From positions 1,054,001 through 1,118,000 of the forward strand of contig OY762510.1 of the NCBI GenBank assembly GCA_963665935.1: 64,000 nt of DNA. The letters are read 5' to 3'. Below are positions 1 to 8,798 of the stretch, piece by piece (position 1 is the stretch's first letter; every line of letters begins with the position of its first letter). Source of the stretch: Syntrophus sp963665935 (GTDB taxonomy: Bacteria; Desulfobacterota; Syntrophia; Syntrophales; Syntrophaceae). The notes beneath the pieces were generated by a model. It saw nothing but the letters and a program-made list of their open reading frames with translations. It searched no databases and had not been told where the DNA came from. Both the position numbers and the translations under genes were made by a program.

Positions 1-375
1 CATCGCTCCGAGAGTCTTTTTCAATTCCGCGACGACTGCGATGTGAATTCCCGAATCCCTCAGGTAAGCAAGCGCCTCGGGCAACCCAGGACCCATCGAC
101 AGATGCTCCTGCTCCTTCGCCGAAAATAGCTCCTTCGCTTCTTCCTCGCCGTCGAAGACGTACTCCATAATCTCGTCACGGTGCCCTTCTTTCACAGCAC
201 TGTATGTCCCGTATTTTTCCTTCATGATGCGGTACTTTTGTATACGTTCCTCAATCAGCTCCGGCTGCCCCAATTCCTTTGAGACATCGGCAATAACCAG
301 GTGATTCCGTAAGCCCGTAGGGTTCATCATACACTGCCCGAAATCAAAGCCCACCCATTTAACTTCTAAAGCCAT
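1..375 (-). CDS. HAD-like protein, C-terminus cut by window edge
   Basis: The reading frame opens at an ATG at 375 and runs off the left edge after 125 codons. The N-terminus carries a HAD-type first motif (VGFDFGQCMM) in which the nucleophile Asp11 is kept but the usual second Asp (DxD) is Gly13. A later hydrophobic strand (GIHIAVVAE) sits where HAD motif II normally ends in Ser/Thr and here ends in Ala. The middle is a charged helical stretch like a HAD cap. A normal phosphatase mechanism is therefore doubtful; it may be a non-hydrolytic homologue. It is the last visible gene of the minus-strand operon starting at 4548, separated from the amidohydrolase by two hairpins. HAD fold is an inference from motifs and moderately sure. 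Confidence 0.55.
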   Translation of the reverse strand, partial: MALEVKWVGFDFGQCMMNPTGLRNHLVIADVSKELGQPELIEERIQKYRIMKEKYGTYSAVKEGHRDEIMEYVFDGEEEAKELFSAKEQEHLSMGPGLPEALAYLRDSGIHIAVVAELKKTLGAM

Positions 376-397
376 GTTTTCCTCCAGATGGTCATAG

Positions 398-475
398 CCG
401 CCTGTTCCATAGGATTTTAGCGGAACAGGCGGTAGAATTAATATTTGGAGGGGAGTTGAGCACACCCCCCTCCAA
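398..475. other. Two tandem intergenic hairpins
   Basis: Two perfect stems lie between the amidohydrolase stop and the HAD-like start. The first pairs 398-408 with 422-432 (11 bp, 13-nt loop), and the second pairs 445-453 with 467-475 (9 bp). Neither has a strong T-run on the minus strand, so they look more like mRNA-processing or attenuating stems than a full terminator. Confidence 0.45.
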
Positions 476-484
476 TCTACATTC

Positions 485-1513
485 TTACTTCAGAGGCGGA
501 AGTTTGAATATCTTTTCGAAGTTCTTTCCAAGAATCATGTCGATCTCGTTCTGGTTCAAACCAGCCTGGCTACCCAAGTCCTTAACGGCTTTGATCGCAC
601 CTTCCGGATCGCCAACACGGTGGGCATAGTCCGTACCAATACCCATCTGACCGGGTCCCACCCATTCCAGGCAGCACTTCATAGCCGGCAGGTAGAAGGA
701 CGTGGTGTCGGGATAGACCCTCGTCTTGTAGGTGATATCGGGTGACTCCTTCAACTCAATGCCCCATTCCTTTGCGTAACCCTTGTAGGAATCCTGGATT
801 CTGCGCACGAAGTAAGGTACCGTACCGCCGAGGTGACCGTGAACGAGGGTCAGCTTCGGATATTTCTCGAACACGCCCTGGAAAATAAGGCTCATGACGG
901 CCATGCTTGTGTCGAGCGTGTAGCCCCAAAGCTGGAAGGGGATCTTCATCTTCGTCATAACGTCTGCCGTCAGCGGGTAAGCCGGGTGAACCAGGAAGGG
1001 CAGTTCATACTTGTTTGCAATTTCATAAATCGGATGGAACTTCTCCAGATAGACAGGCTCGCCATTGAAGTTCGAGAACATCTGGATCCCACGGCAGCCC
1101 ATCTTGTAACACCTCTCGAGCTCTTCGCACGCGGCATCAACATCCTGATACGGAAGCGTTGCCATGAAGTAGAACCGGCCGGGATACTTTTCCATCGCCG
1201 CCGCTAATCCGTCGTTGCATTTTTTCGACCAGTACAAGCCCTCATCATGAGGCAGAGTCTCAGGACCTGGAATGGTTTGGGTAAGCACCTGAGTGTCAAG
1301 ACCTGCTGCGTCGAGATCTTTTATTCTCGCATCGAGATCATAGTGACCGGCCCTGTCGATGTGGGCAGTGCATACGCCGTTCTGCCACACGCGGTAATGT
1401 GTGCCCCCATCGTGCACTGCATGCATGGCGGCAGTCGTTCCTCTTGAGACTAAGTAATCAAGATACTCTTTCGTGTAAAAGTGGTTGTGTGCATCTACTG
1501 TTCTCTGTGCCAT
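485..1513 (-). CDS. Amidohydrolase family 2 (ACMSD-like) protein
   Basis: This 342-residue protein belongs to the metal-dependent amidohydrolase-2 family, whose members decarboxylate or hydrolyse aromatic and ring-cleaved acids (ACMSD, gamma-resorcylate decarboxylase). The visible metal ligands fit: HxH at residues 9 and 11 (VDAHNH), a lysine-free mid-barrel His176 (LVHPAYP), His225/His227 (LVHGHLGG) and Asp295 (IGTDYAH). Length is typical. A clear AGGAGG ribosome site precedes the ATG. It sits in a minus-strand run with a crotonase and a PEP-synthase-like protein, so a role in anaerobic degradation of a cyclic or aromatic acid is likely, but the substrate cannot be read from sequence. No signal peptide; cytoplasmic. 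Confidence 0.85.
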   Translation of the reverse strand: MAQRTVDAHNHFYTKEYLDYLVSRGTTAAMHAVHDGGTHYRVWQNGVCTAHIDRAGHYDLDARIKDLDAAGLDTQVLTQTIPGPETLPHDEGLYWSKKCNDGLAAAMEKYPGRFYFMATLPYQDVDAACEELERCYKMGCRGIQMFSNFNGEPVYLEKFHPIYEIANKYELPFLVHPAYPLTADVMTKMKIPFQLWGYTLDTSMAVMSLIFQGVFEKYPKLTLVHGHLGGTVPYFVRRIQDSYKGYAKEWGIELKESPDITYKTRVYPDTTSFYLPAMKCCLEWVGPGQMGIGTDYAHRVGDPEGAIKAVKDLGSQAGLNQNEIDMILGKNFEKIFKLPPLK

Positions 1514-1629
1514 AAAACAAATCCTCCTATTCCTGTACTTGTAATCTATTTATAATGGTTTGATTACATTTTTTTCTCGCGACCGGCCGGTGTCACCACA
1601 GGCTCAATCTTGAGGCCAGTTCCTCTGCA

Positions 1630-2592
1630 TCAGGCAGCGCTGCCCGCTTTTGCTGTGCGAGCCTGCAGGATGTATAATTTGCCTTTCTCGTAAGCCCATT
1701 CTATATCCTGCGGAACCCCATAATGTTTTTCAATCGTTAATGCCGTGCGGCACAAATTCTCGATCTGGTTGTCATTCAGCGTCGGGAGCGCCACTTTATC
1801 AGCCGGAACATCCTCCCACTTCGCACCGCCAGCTTCTGACTGGACGTAGGTCTCATACTTCTTCGCAATTATCTTCTTTTTAACGGTGATAGGGTTCTTC
1901 GTCATGATGTACATGTCGCTCTGGCACTTGCCGCACACAACGGTTTCGCCAAGGCCCCAGTTCCCCTCGACCACGATCTCATCCGCATTACCGTTTATCG
2001 GATTCATCGTGAAAAGTACGCCCGCCATCTCCGAGTTCACCATTCTCTGTACCGTCGGGGCGATCACCGCCTTGTTGTAGTCAAGTTTCTTGTTGTACCG
2101 AGCAAACGCGCCCCGAGCTGACCACACAGACGCCCACACTTCCCGTACCTTATCAACAACGTTTTGCGCACCGCGAATAAAATGGAACGTGTCCATCATA
2201 CCGGGAAACGACGATACGGGCGAATCCTTCACCGCTACGGACGACCTGATCGCGACAAGCGCTTCCTCTCCGTCACCGCTCAACTTCTTGTAATTCTCGA
2301 CGATCTCCTTCTCTATCTCCGGAGGTACGGGTGCTGTGTTGATCAGTTCTCGGATCTTTGCCGTCTTCTCTTCCAGATCCGCGAAGTCTTCATAATTAAT
2401 TGTCGCCTCTATTTCCGCAATCTTCTGTTCGAGGTTATTTGCCTTAAGATTGTAGTAATATGAGTCTCCCAATACCGCGAATCCCGGGGGAACGCTCAGC
2501 CCCAAGCTCGTCATTTCGCCCAGATGGGCCGCCTTACCACCGCATTCTTCAAACATCCCTTTTTCTAACTGTGCAAAATCCTTTACAAACAT
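1630..2592 (-). CDS. Stand-alone PEP synthase ATP-binding domain protein
   Basis: About 320 residues matching only the N-terminal ATP-grasp (PPDK_N) domain of PEP synthase. Motifs seen are GGKAAHLGEM near the N-terminus, the RSS...DSPVSSFPGMMDTF segment, FTMNPINGNADEIVVEGNWG, and the terminal DIEWAYEKGKLYILQART. The phosphohistidine and PEP-binding domains are absent. The same architecture occurs in the beta subunit of phenylphosphate synthase, which works with a separate alpha subunit; no alpha partner is in view. I place the start at ATG 2592, behind GGAGGAGGG, rather than at the GTG at 2613. It may phosphorylate an organic substrate in the pathway of its operon neighbours; this is inference. 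Confidence 0.8.
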   Translation of the reverse strand: MFVKDFAQLEKGMFEECGGKAAHLGEMTSLGLSVPPGFAVLGDSYYYNLKANNLEQKIAEIEATINYEDFADLEEKTAKIRELINTAPVPPEIEKEIVENYKKLSGDGEEALVAIRSSVAVKDSPVSSFPGMMDTFHFIRGAQNVVDKVREVWASVWSARGAFARYNKKLDYNKAVIAPTVQRMVNSEMAGVLFTMNPINGNADEIVVEGNWGLGETVVCGKCQSDMYIMTKNPITVKKKIIAKKYETYVQSEAGGAKWEDVPADKVALPTLNDNQIENLCRTALTIEKHYGVPQDIEWAYEKGKLYILQARTAKAGSAA

Positions 2593-2630
2593 AAACCCTC
2601 CTCCAAAACTCACCTATGCTATATTTTGTT

Positions 2631-3689
2631 TCACTCCCCGGGAAGCTGCTCAGGACCGAGCGGGGGACCGGGAATTGAAAGTGGTGCCCGCATAAAGAAG
2701 AACTGATGGATAAGCAGGATGACTGCGACGACATGCAGAGTGTAGAAAGCCGTCAGTTGGTTGATATCAAAGGGAAGACCTGCGGCGACAACCTTTGCTA
2801 AGATGGGCTGCAGGAGGATCCTGAGAACACCTATCCAGATTGCGGTCAGTACAATCTCCTCAAGGACAAAGCAGAGGACACCCCTCTTCGGCTGGATGCA
2901 GTTGACAAAGGGAGCCATCTCGAAGGCCACGGAGTGCATCAGGGACCACCCAATCATACTGCCAGCGATAGCGAAAGAGGAGAATGTAGGCGAAACACCG
3001 AGCGCGAGGCTTCCCTCCCAACAGACATAACCAAGGGCAATGACTACCAAGGTTAGAACAACCGGATAGACGCCTTTCGGCAGTTTGTAGAATGGCCATC
3101 CCTGGAAACACATCGGTCCACCAAATACCTGAACCCAAACGATTATCCAGACACATAATGCAAGCCACCAGTTACCCGGAAACAAGCCTTTCGGATTGAA
3201 CGGCGCACCTTCAGCCGGGGTACCTTTAAGATCCACTGCTACGGACCAGATGACCAGCGCAAGAACCATGATCAGGACCGTGGCGAAAAGCCAGTTGGCC
3301 CAAGGCTGCTTGAAAGGCCAAGGCCCAACACCATCGAATGTGTACCACAGCGTCACCATGAAGACGATAATCCCGAACCAGGGGGTCATGGGCATCTTGG
3401 GCCAGACATTTCCTAATAACCAATTAATAACAAATGCAACAACCAGCCAGACGGCCAACATCAGAACCCCGGGTATCGCCCGGTTCATGCCTTCTTTGTA
3501 GAGAAATCCGCCTGGAGCCGCAAAGGGCCAACCGAGCCCGCACACTCCGAAGGTAACCAACCCCATGAGAAGCAGAAACGAGAACGGAATGTAGGTAAAA
3601 AGAAACCATGCCGGTGGCACCAAGTACATAAAAAACCATCCGATAGCCATAATGATAACGAATCTAACTAGTGCTTGTACTGTTGTCAT
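2631..3689 (-). CDS. Trp-rich polytopic membrane protein, unknown function
   Basis: Around 352 residues, almost entirely hydrophobic, with roughly nine or ten predicted membrane segments and an unusually high tryptophan content. Many aromatic pairs sit at segment ends (for example FPGNWWLALCVWIIVW), and the tail is Pro-rich (SIPGPPLGPEQLPGE). I do not recognise the family. The ATG at 3689 follows a GGGGGAT ribosome site and is preferred to the GTG at 3710. It lies between the crotonase and PEP-synthase-like genes with short gaps, so it is probably co-transcribed. A transporter or membrane anchor for the catabolic cluster is a guess. Confidence 0.7.
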   Translation of the reverse strand: MTTVQALVRFVIIMAIGWFFMYLVPPAWFLFTYIPFSFLLLMGLVTFGVCGLGWPFAAPGGFLYKEGMNRAIPGVLMLAVWLVVAFVINWLLGNVWPKMPMTPWFGIIVFMVTLWYTFDGVGPWPFKQPWANWLFATVLIMVLALVIWSVAVDLKGTPAEGAPFNPKGLFPGNWWLALCVWIIVWVQVFGGPMCFQGWPFYKLPKGVYPVVLTLVVIALGYVCWEGSLALGVSPTFSSFAIAGSMIGWSLMHSVAFEMAPFVNCIQPKRGVLCFVLEEIVLTAIWIGVLRILLQPILAKVVAAGLPFDINQLTAFYTLHVVAVILLIHQFFFMRAPLSIPGPPLGPEQLPGE

Positions 3690-3768
3690 TTCATCCCCCT
3701 TTTTATTCACTCCTTATAAAGATCAGAAGTGTTATTAGTCGCAATCAGTTCCCGGACACTGGGGCCCA

Positions 3769-4548
3769 TTACTTCCCCCGAAAGACAGGCTTTCTCTTCT
3801 CTAAAAAGGCGGATAATCCCTCCTCTGCATCTTCTGAATTCGCGACCTTGTCGTAAATCTCGATCTCGTAACGAAGTGCTTTCTCAAGAGAAAGTTGCAT
3901 GCCGCCATCAACTGCATTTTTGCATCCACGGATAGCCACGGGACCCATTGAGCTGATCTTCAGCGCGAGCGCCTTGACTTCTTCCATCAGGGTATCAGCC
4001 GGGTACACCTTTTCGACAAGACCCCAAGCGCATGCTTCGGCCGCGCTCATCATTGCCCCGGAGAACATGATATATTTGGCCCGCCCCGGTCCAACGAGAC
4101 GGGAAAGGCGCTGCGTACCACCGTATCCAGCCATCACACCCAGTGTCGCTTCCGGCAAGCCGAATTTAGCATTCTCAGATGCGATTCTTAAGTCGCAAGC
4201 GAGAGCCAGTTCGCACCCTCCACCAAGCGCATAGCCATTAACAGCCGCAATCACGACCTTGCTCGATGCACTTATTCCAGATATTATCTGCTGACCCTTC
4301 GCAATTAAAGCAGTCCTTCCCTTCCCAGCCTCTTTGACCTCTTTTACATCGGCGCCTGCTACAAAAGCTTTGGAACCCGATCCCGTAATCACTACTACTT
4401 TAATGGCTTCATCGGTTTCGAGGGACTTGAAAATCTCTTCGAACCTGAGCATAACTTCGTTGTTCAGAGCATTAAGCGCGGCACCTCTATTAACAGTAAG
4501 ATATGCCACAGCCCCGTCCTTGGCAAAAAGTACCACTTCGTTACCCAT
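3769..4548 (-). CDS. Enoyl-CoA hydratase/isomerase family protein (crotonase)
   Basis: A standard-length (259 residues) crotonase. Features seen: the oxyanion-hole segment AFVAGADVKE (61-70), NGYALGGGCELALACD with Glu113, and GLPEATLGVMAGYGGTQRL with Glu133. The two glutamates are 20 residues apart, as in the hydratase pair Glu144/Glu164, so true hydration of a 2-enoyl-CoA is likely. The C-terminal FLEKRKPVF motif is typical. It is the first gene of the minus-strand operon, behind AAGGAGG and downstream of the conserved promoter repeat at 4875-4925. Whether it acts on crotonyl-CoA or a ring-derived CoA ester cannot be told. Confidence 0.9.
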   Translation of the reverse strand: MGNEVVLFAKDGAVAYLTVNRGAALNALNNEVMLRFEEIFKSLETDEAIKVVVITGSGSKAFVAGADVKEVKEAGKGRTALIAKGQQIISGISASSKVVIAAVNGYALGGGCELALACDLRIASENAKFGLPEATLGVMAGYGGTQRLSRLVGPGRAKYIMFSGAMMSAAEACAWGLVEKVYPADTLMEEVKALALKISSMGPVAIRGCKNAVDGGMQLSLEKALRYEIEIYDKVANSEDAEEGLSAFLEKRKPVFRGK

Positions 4549-4863
4549 TTAATTTAGCCTCCTTCCACCGGCAGCAACTCGGTGCCCATCAAATAACGCT
4601 CTTATTTCGAGGGCAACTTAAGCTAAGTATTTAACCTGCCCTGGTTAGTTTCAGATTATGATTAACGCGACGTTTTCGAACCAAGGAATTTGCATAAATC
4701 CTTCAATTCCTACATCTTGGTTCAAGTAAGAAACATTCGCTGCAGTAAAATCCCTTTCTAAAATCTTTTCCTTACTCATACTCAATGTCCCATTCCCGAA
4801 GCATTACCCTTACATTCCCGTATGACTTGGACCAAGGGATACTGCAGGTCCAAATCAATGCTT

Positions 4864-5175
4864 CTTTAGGGTTTGTTGTAGCTGCATGGCATCTAATTTG
4901 TCAAGTAAAAAATGAATGTCATTCAAAAATAATTTTTACTGCCTAGCCATGTGTATATTTGTCATAAAAATACACACAGATACATAAGATATGTTTGTTT
5001 ATTTTGTTGTACATCGTAATCTTCAGTTTGCTGAATATTTATCGATTTCACTCATAAATAAATCTTGCTCAATAATTTGTTTCCCTGTCCATAAAAATTG
5101 ACTTACGCATCTGATGGCTTTACGGCAATGGCATGCGCATCACCGACATTGTTCGAGACATGTGCATTACCAGTC
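4864..5175. repeat. Dispersed ~310-bp repeat, copy 1
   Basis: This stretch aligns almost end to end with 12578-12893, diverged by substitutions and small indels but with long shared blocks (for example AATTGACTT..GCATCTGATGGC, GCATGCGCATCACC, ACATTGTTCGAGACATG). Both copies lie upstream of a minus-strand gene and both end beside transposase debris. No coding potential is seen. The end nearest the downstream gene carries the conserved promoter and operator. Confidence 0.85.
4875..4925 (-). promoter_or_regulatory. Predicted sigma70 promoter with 13-bp palindromic operator
   Basis: On the minus strand a TTGACA (-35, 4904-4899) is followed after 18 nt by TACAAC (-10, 4880-4875). Eight bases upstream of the -35 lies the perfect 13-bp palindrome TGAATG-T-CATTCA (4913-4925). 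The same arrangement is conserved at 12592-12642, upstream of the outer-membrane protein gene. It would drive the crotonase operon with a leader of about 330 nt. Half-site architecture resembles TetR-family operators. Confidence 0.6.
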
Positions 5176-5337
5176 TATTCCTCGCATATCTCCATGCTGA
5201 TAGCTTTTAGAGCTAGGAAATACTAAAATACCGCTTATAATGACTTCATCCATGAGACAGAGAGGACATGTGAATGAAGGCATAAATTCCTCACCCATAA
5301 GGGCATATCACCTGAGATAGTCACATTCATTTCCTGT

Positions 5338-5643
5338 TTGGTTTCACTGATTCCCTGGCCTGATCGCCGTCAGGCGATGGGAGATGTAATCATGACCATT
5401 CTGGACGGGAAACCACTGGTTGCGGAGGAATTATTCGGCTGGAGCCGGTTTTCTGTATCACTCGGTATGAAAGATTTCCGGTCCCGGGTCGTCTGCGTAA
5501 ACGATCTGTCAGGCCAACACAAACCGCTGTCTGAATTGAACAAGATACTTGGCCGGGATAGAATAATTATGGAATGGGTATCTCCTCCACAGCGTGACCG
5601 CCGTATTGAATCGTGCCGCAACCTTTGCCTGGAAGGGAATTAA
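5338..5643 (+). pseudogene. Degenerate ISAzo13-type transposase fragment
   Basis: A 101-codon open frame whose pattern (LDGKPL..EELFGWS..SVSLGMKDFRS..VCVNDLS, then a DxxxxxxxW region) resembles the N-terminal part of ISAzo13-family transposases, recalled from family consensus. It then loses similarity and stops, and nothing recognisable continues downstream. It is probably an old IS remnant. The match is by eye, so the family call is tentative. Confidence 0.4.
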
Positions 5644-6069
5644 ACCAATTGTGAAGCTGCTGGAAACATGTGCGAAAAAGGCATCAAACTATGCAACAAA
5701 GATATTGCTCCTGTGGATAAACATATGAATTAGACCGCATAGGCGATCAGGGGATGTTTAAAGTAAACGGGAACATGATTTGGTCGCCTATGCAAAGTAT
5801 TCAAAAATGAACGTGACTTCTTGATCAACCGCGACAGAAACTGAATAAAGACAGCGGCAATACCCGTTTCCGGCATGCCTTCCGTCCGCAGCACAAACTC
5901 CCGTCGAATCGTTCAAGCCTTATCAAGATCATGGGGGCCTACGCGAGGTTTACACAGATAGGGTGTGCATTATGCAGAGTGGCCGCGCTCAACACACCTC
6001 ACGTTCTGTGGTTTATATTTCATTCATTGACACACAAGATCATTATTAAGTATAGTCTCGCTAGTTCAA
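5644..6069. other. Intergenic stretch without recognisable gene
   Basis: No open frame with protein-like composition or plausible ribosome site was found on either strand. It is probably the decayed remainder of the IS fragment upstream. Confidence 0.5.
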
Positions 6070-6100
6070 AAGAAGTCCTTATCAAGGACTTCTTAATTTC
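6070..6100 (+). terminator. Perfect 11-bp hairpin, terminator-like
   Basis: Arms 6070-6080 and 6084-6094 pair perfectly around a 3-nt loop and are followed by AATTTC. The stem is strong but the T-run is weak. It lies about 110 bp upstream of the HAD gene and may insulate it. Confidence 0.5.
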
Positions 6101-6119
6101 AATGTCTTTCTTGACATGC

Positions 6120-6180
6120 CCCGCAAACTCCAGATCAATCACGGCATGCAGGTAGCCGTGATTGATCTGGAGTTTGCGGG
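6120..6180. repeat. Perfect 26-bp inverted repeat with 9-nt loop
   Basis: Arms 6120-6145 and 6155-6180 are exact reverse complements, the outer ends reading CCCGCAAACTCC and GGAGTTTGCGGG. The structure ends 20 bases before the start of the HAD phosphatase gene. It has no T-run, so it is not a simple terminator. Two head-to-head IS ends or a translation-controlling hairpin are possible. Confidence 0.85.
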
Positions 6181-6199
6181 TGCGGGAAGGATTACGCAT

Positions 6200-7006
6200 A
6201 TGCTGAAACTGGTGGCTTTCGATCTGGATGGTGTAATCTACCGTGGTGCTCAGATACTGCCACATGCGTTGGATGCCGTGTTTGCTATCGAGGAGCGGAG
6301 GCTGCTGCTGCGCTATGTGACCAACAATGCCACCATGCATCGCACCACGTTGGCTCAGCAACTACAGAGCATGGGCATCCCTGTCAAAGACGAGCAGGTG
6401 CTGGGATCTGCGGCAGCCACCGCCACATGGTTGCAGGGACGCTTCGCTGCGGGCAGTCAGGTCCTGGCGCTGGGGGAATCCGGGCTTCTTGAGGAATTAC
6501 GTGAAGTTGGGTTCGCCGCTCAGCACGTACTGGATGCGTCCGGCGACGCTGCACCGGTGGCCGTGGTGGTGGGGCTGGATCGCGCTCTTACCTACAAATC
6601 ACTTGCGGCCGCTCAGCACTTCATCATGCAGGGAGCACTCTTCGTGGCTACCAATACTGATGCCACCTTTCCAGCCGAGGGAAGGCTGCTACCCGGAGGC
6701 GGCAGCGTGGTGGCAGCCGTCGCCGCAGCCTCCGGTGTGGATCCCGTAGTGATCGGCAAGCCTGGTTTGGGAATGGCAGAGGTACTGCGTTCCACCACCG
6801 GCGTGGACTACCCCGAGATCCTCTTCGTGGGAGACCGGCTGGACACAGATATCGCCATGGGCGTGCGGGCGGGAATGAAAACTCTTCTGGTTCTCACCGG
6901 TGTTCACACCCGCAAGCATCTCGCCTGCAGCGAAGTCCAGCCCGATTTCATACTTGATGATCTGGCTGAATTACCGCTTCTTCTTGATAAGGCGATGCAG
7001 GACTAG
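6200..7006 (+). CDS. HAD-IIA family sugar phosphatase (NagD-like)
   Basis: A 268-residue HAD hydrolase of subfamily IIA, which dephosphorylates small phosphorylated metabolites. Motif I is VAFDLDGVIYRG (Asp8, Asp10), motif II is RYVTNNA, the IIA cap follows, and motif III/IV is FVGDRLDTDIAMGVRAGMKTLLVLTG. The start at ATG 6200 has GGGAAGG nine bases upstream and gives the normal NagD N-terminus; an in-frame ATG at 6116 would translate the inverted repeat and is unlikely. A second HAD-IIA gene lies at 10557-11348. The physiological substrate is unknown. Confidence 0.9.
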   Translation: MLKLVAFDLDGVIYRGAQILPHALDAVFAIEERRLLLRYVTNNATMHRTTLAQQLQSMGIPVKDEQVLGSAAATATWLQGRFAAGSQVLALGESGLLEELREVGFAAQHVLDASGDAAPVAVVVGLDRALTYKSLAAAQHFIMQGALFVATNTDATFPAEGRLLPGGGSVVAAVAAASGVDPVVIGKPGLGMAEVLRSTTGVDYPEILFVGDRLDTDIAMGVRAGMKTLLVLTGVHTRKHLACSEVQPDFILDDLAELPLLLDKAMQD

Positions 7007-7100
7007 TGAACGTTCTGTAAATAATGTATACAATAACGCACTGGCCATCTCGTCCATTTTGTACCGCCAGCGAAAAATAATCCCGTAAAAAGGAGCAACC

Positions 7101-7976
7101 ATGTACATCTGGAGTGATTGTATTCCGTGTATACTAAAAATGGCAATAGGTGTTGCCCGCAACGTACTCAAGACTGAGGAAGAGAACAAGCATTTCATGA
7201 GCAGGATACTGGAGCTCAAAAGTCTCAGAGGTGAGGATTGGAAGATGATTTCACCTATGATAGTCAGTGATATATGGCTGATCCTGAAGGAAATGTCGGG
7301 GAAGGAGGATCCGCTGAAGACGGTAAAGGAGGAGCAGAACCTACGGGCAATGAAAATATATCCGTCGGCAAAAAAAACCGTTCAAAAAAGCGAAGACCCT
7401 TTTCTTCAGGCGTTAAAGTTCTCCATAGCAGGAAACGCCATGGACGCCATGGTGAATTCTAATGAAACTGGACAGCGGGGACTATCTATGATGCTTGCAC
7501 AGATGCTCATAAACATGGAGGATGTTTTGATGTTCAGGGAGAGGCTCGCAAAGAGCGACAAAGTAGTCTATTTCACCGACAATTGCGGTGAGGTCGTCTT
7601 CGACAGGCTCTTTGTGGAAACCCTAAACAACGAATACCACCCGCAGATAACGTTTGTCACGCGCAGAATGCCCGTCCTCAATGATGTGACAGTGGAATTA
7701 GCAGAGGCGGTTGGCCTAGGCAAGCTCGGCAGGGTTATAGACAATGGCATCGTCGAGCCCTTTCCAGGCACATTATTGAAAAAGGTATCGCCGGAGGTAC
7801 GCCAGCTTGTTGAAGACGCAAATTTGCTAATCGCAAAGGGCGTCGGAAACTATGACAGCCTTACCGAGGAGGCGGAGCTAAAGGGAAAAGTCTCCTTTCT
7901 GTTCCACGGGAAATGTCATCCTTGCTGCATTGAGCGTAACGTTTCGGAGAATGCCCTTATTGTATATAACGCCTGA
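7101..7976 (+). CDS. ARMT1-like (DUF89) damage-control phosphatase family protein
   Basis: A 291-residue protein of the DUF89/ARMT1-like family, metal-dependent phosphatases thought to remove damaged or excess phosphometabolites. Marks of the family are the N-terminal SDCIPCILKMA, the central YFTDNCGEVVFDRL, the GNYDSLTEE motif that helps bind metal, and the C-terminal KCHPCC. The first and last Cys pairs are typical of the bacterial DUF89 branch. An AAAGGAG site precedes the ATG. It follows the NagD-like gene by about 95 bases on the same strand, so a shared role in metabolite clean-up is possible. Confidence 0.85.
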   Translation: MYIWSDCIPCILKMAIGVARNVLKTEEENKHFMSRILELKSLRGEDWKMISPMIVSDIWLILKEMSGKEDPLKTVKEEQNLRAMKIYPSAKKTVQKSEDPFLQALKFSIAGNAMDAMVNSNETGQRGLSMMLAQMLINMEDVLMFRERLAKSDKVVYFTDNCGEVVFDRLFVETLNNEYHPQITFVTRRMPVLNDVTVELAEAVGLGKLGRVIDNGIVEPFPGTLLKKVSPEVRQLVEDANLLIAKGVGNYDSLTEEAELKGKVSFLFHGKCHPCCIERNVSENALIVYNA

Positions 7977-8231
7977 TTCTTATTCCTTTCAGAATGGACT
8001 TAGCATAATATTTTTTCTCCCTGTGATGTCTATTGCTCATAGACTTACGTGTAAGTCCCTAACGAATAAGGATTGAGACGAAGCCGCATGGTCTTTTCAA
8101 TCTTAGCTGGGTTCAAGTAAGCCGGGGGGTTAAGGGAAAAATCAGGACAACGAAAATGTGATTTCGAAAACCTCAAAAAAAGGCCCTATTGTTAATGAGT
8201 TCAAACAGCGAAGACTAAGATCTCAAAGAAT

Positions 8232-8798
8232 TTGGACAGCATTTCTTACTTGATGAATTTCTACAGAAAAACACTTAATTTTGTAAATAAAGTTATTCCA
8301 GATGAACAGAAAGCTCATTTCGAACGAACTGTTTTTTGGATGGAGAAATTTTCCCCTATTTTTACCGAAGCACATCGAATTGCGGCTTATTGCCATGATA
8401 TCGAAAGGGCATTTAATGATAAAAAGAACGAACAAGTGGAAAATTATTTAGATCCGGCCTTTCTAAAAGATCATCAAGAAAAAAGTGCTGAAATCATTTC
8501 TAATTTTTTAAAATCCGAAAACGCGCCAAAAGATTTAATTGATAAAATTTCTCATTTAATCAGCAAACATGAAGTCGGCGGTGACGAGGAACAAAATGCG
8601 CTTATGGATGCAGATTCAGTAAGTTTTTTCGAGACAAATGCTAGAATGTTTATTGTTAAAAAAGCCCCAGTCGAGGGCTATGAAAAAATCAAAGAAAAAT
8701 TTGACTGGATGTTTAATCGAATTTGTTCTGAAGATCATAAACATTATGCGCGGATTAATTATAAGAAATGGTTAGCAGAATTGGAATATTACAGATGA
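8232..8798 (+). CDS. HD-like / DUF4202-type protein, AT-rich
   Basis: About 188 residues, strongly helical, with an HD-superfamily-like series of residues: HFERTVFWM, AYCHDIERAF, HLISKHE and MDADSVSFFE. This resembles DUF4202-type proteins. The gene is much richer in A+T and lysine than its neighbours, which suggests recent acquisition. The frame opens with TTG at 8232; an ATG at 8253 is an alternative, and neither has a strong ribosome site. Function is unknown; a phosphohydrolase activity is plausible from the HD residues. Confidence 0.65.
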   Translation: MDSISYLMNFYRKTLNFVNKVIPDEQKAHFERTVFWMEKFSPIFTEAHRIAAYCHDIERAFNDKKNEQVENYLDPAFLKDHQEKSAEIISNFLKSENAPKDLIDKISHLISKHEVGGDEEQNALMDADSVSFFETNARMFIVKKAPVEGYEKIKEKFDWMFNRICSEDHKHYARINYKKWLAELEYYR

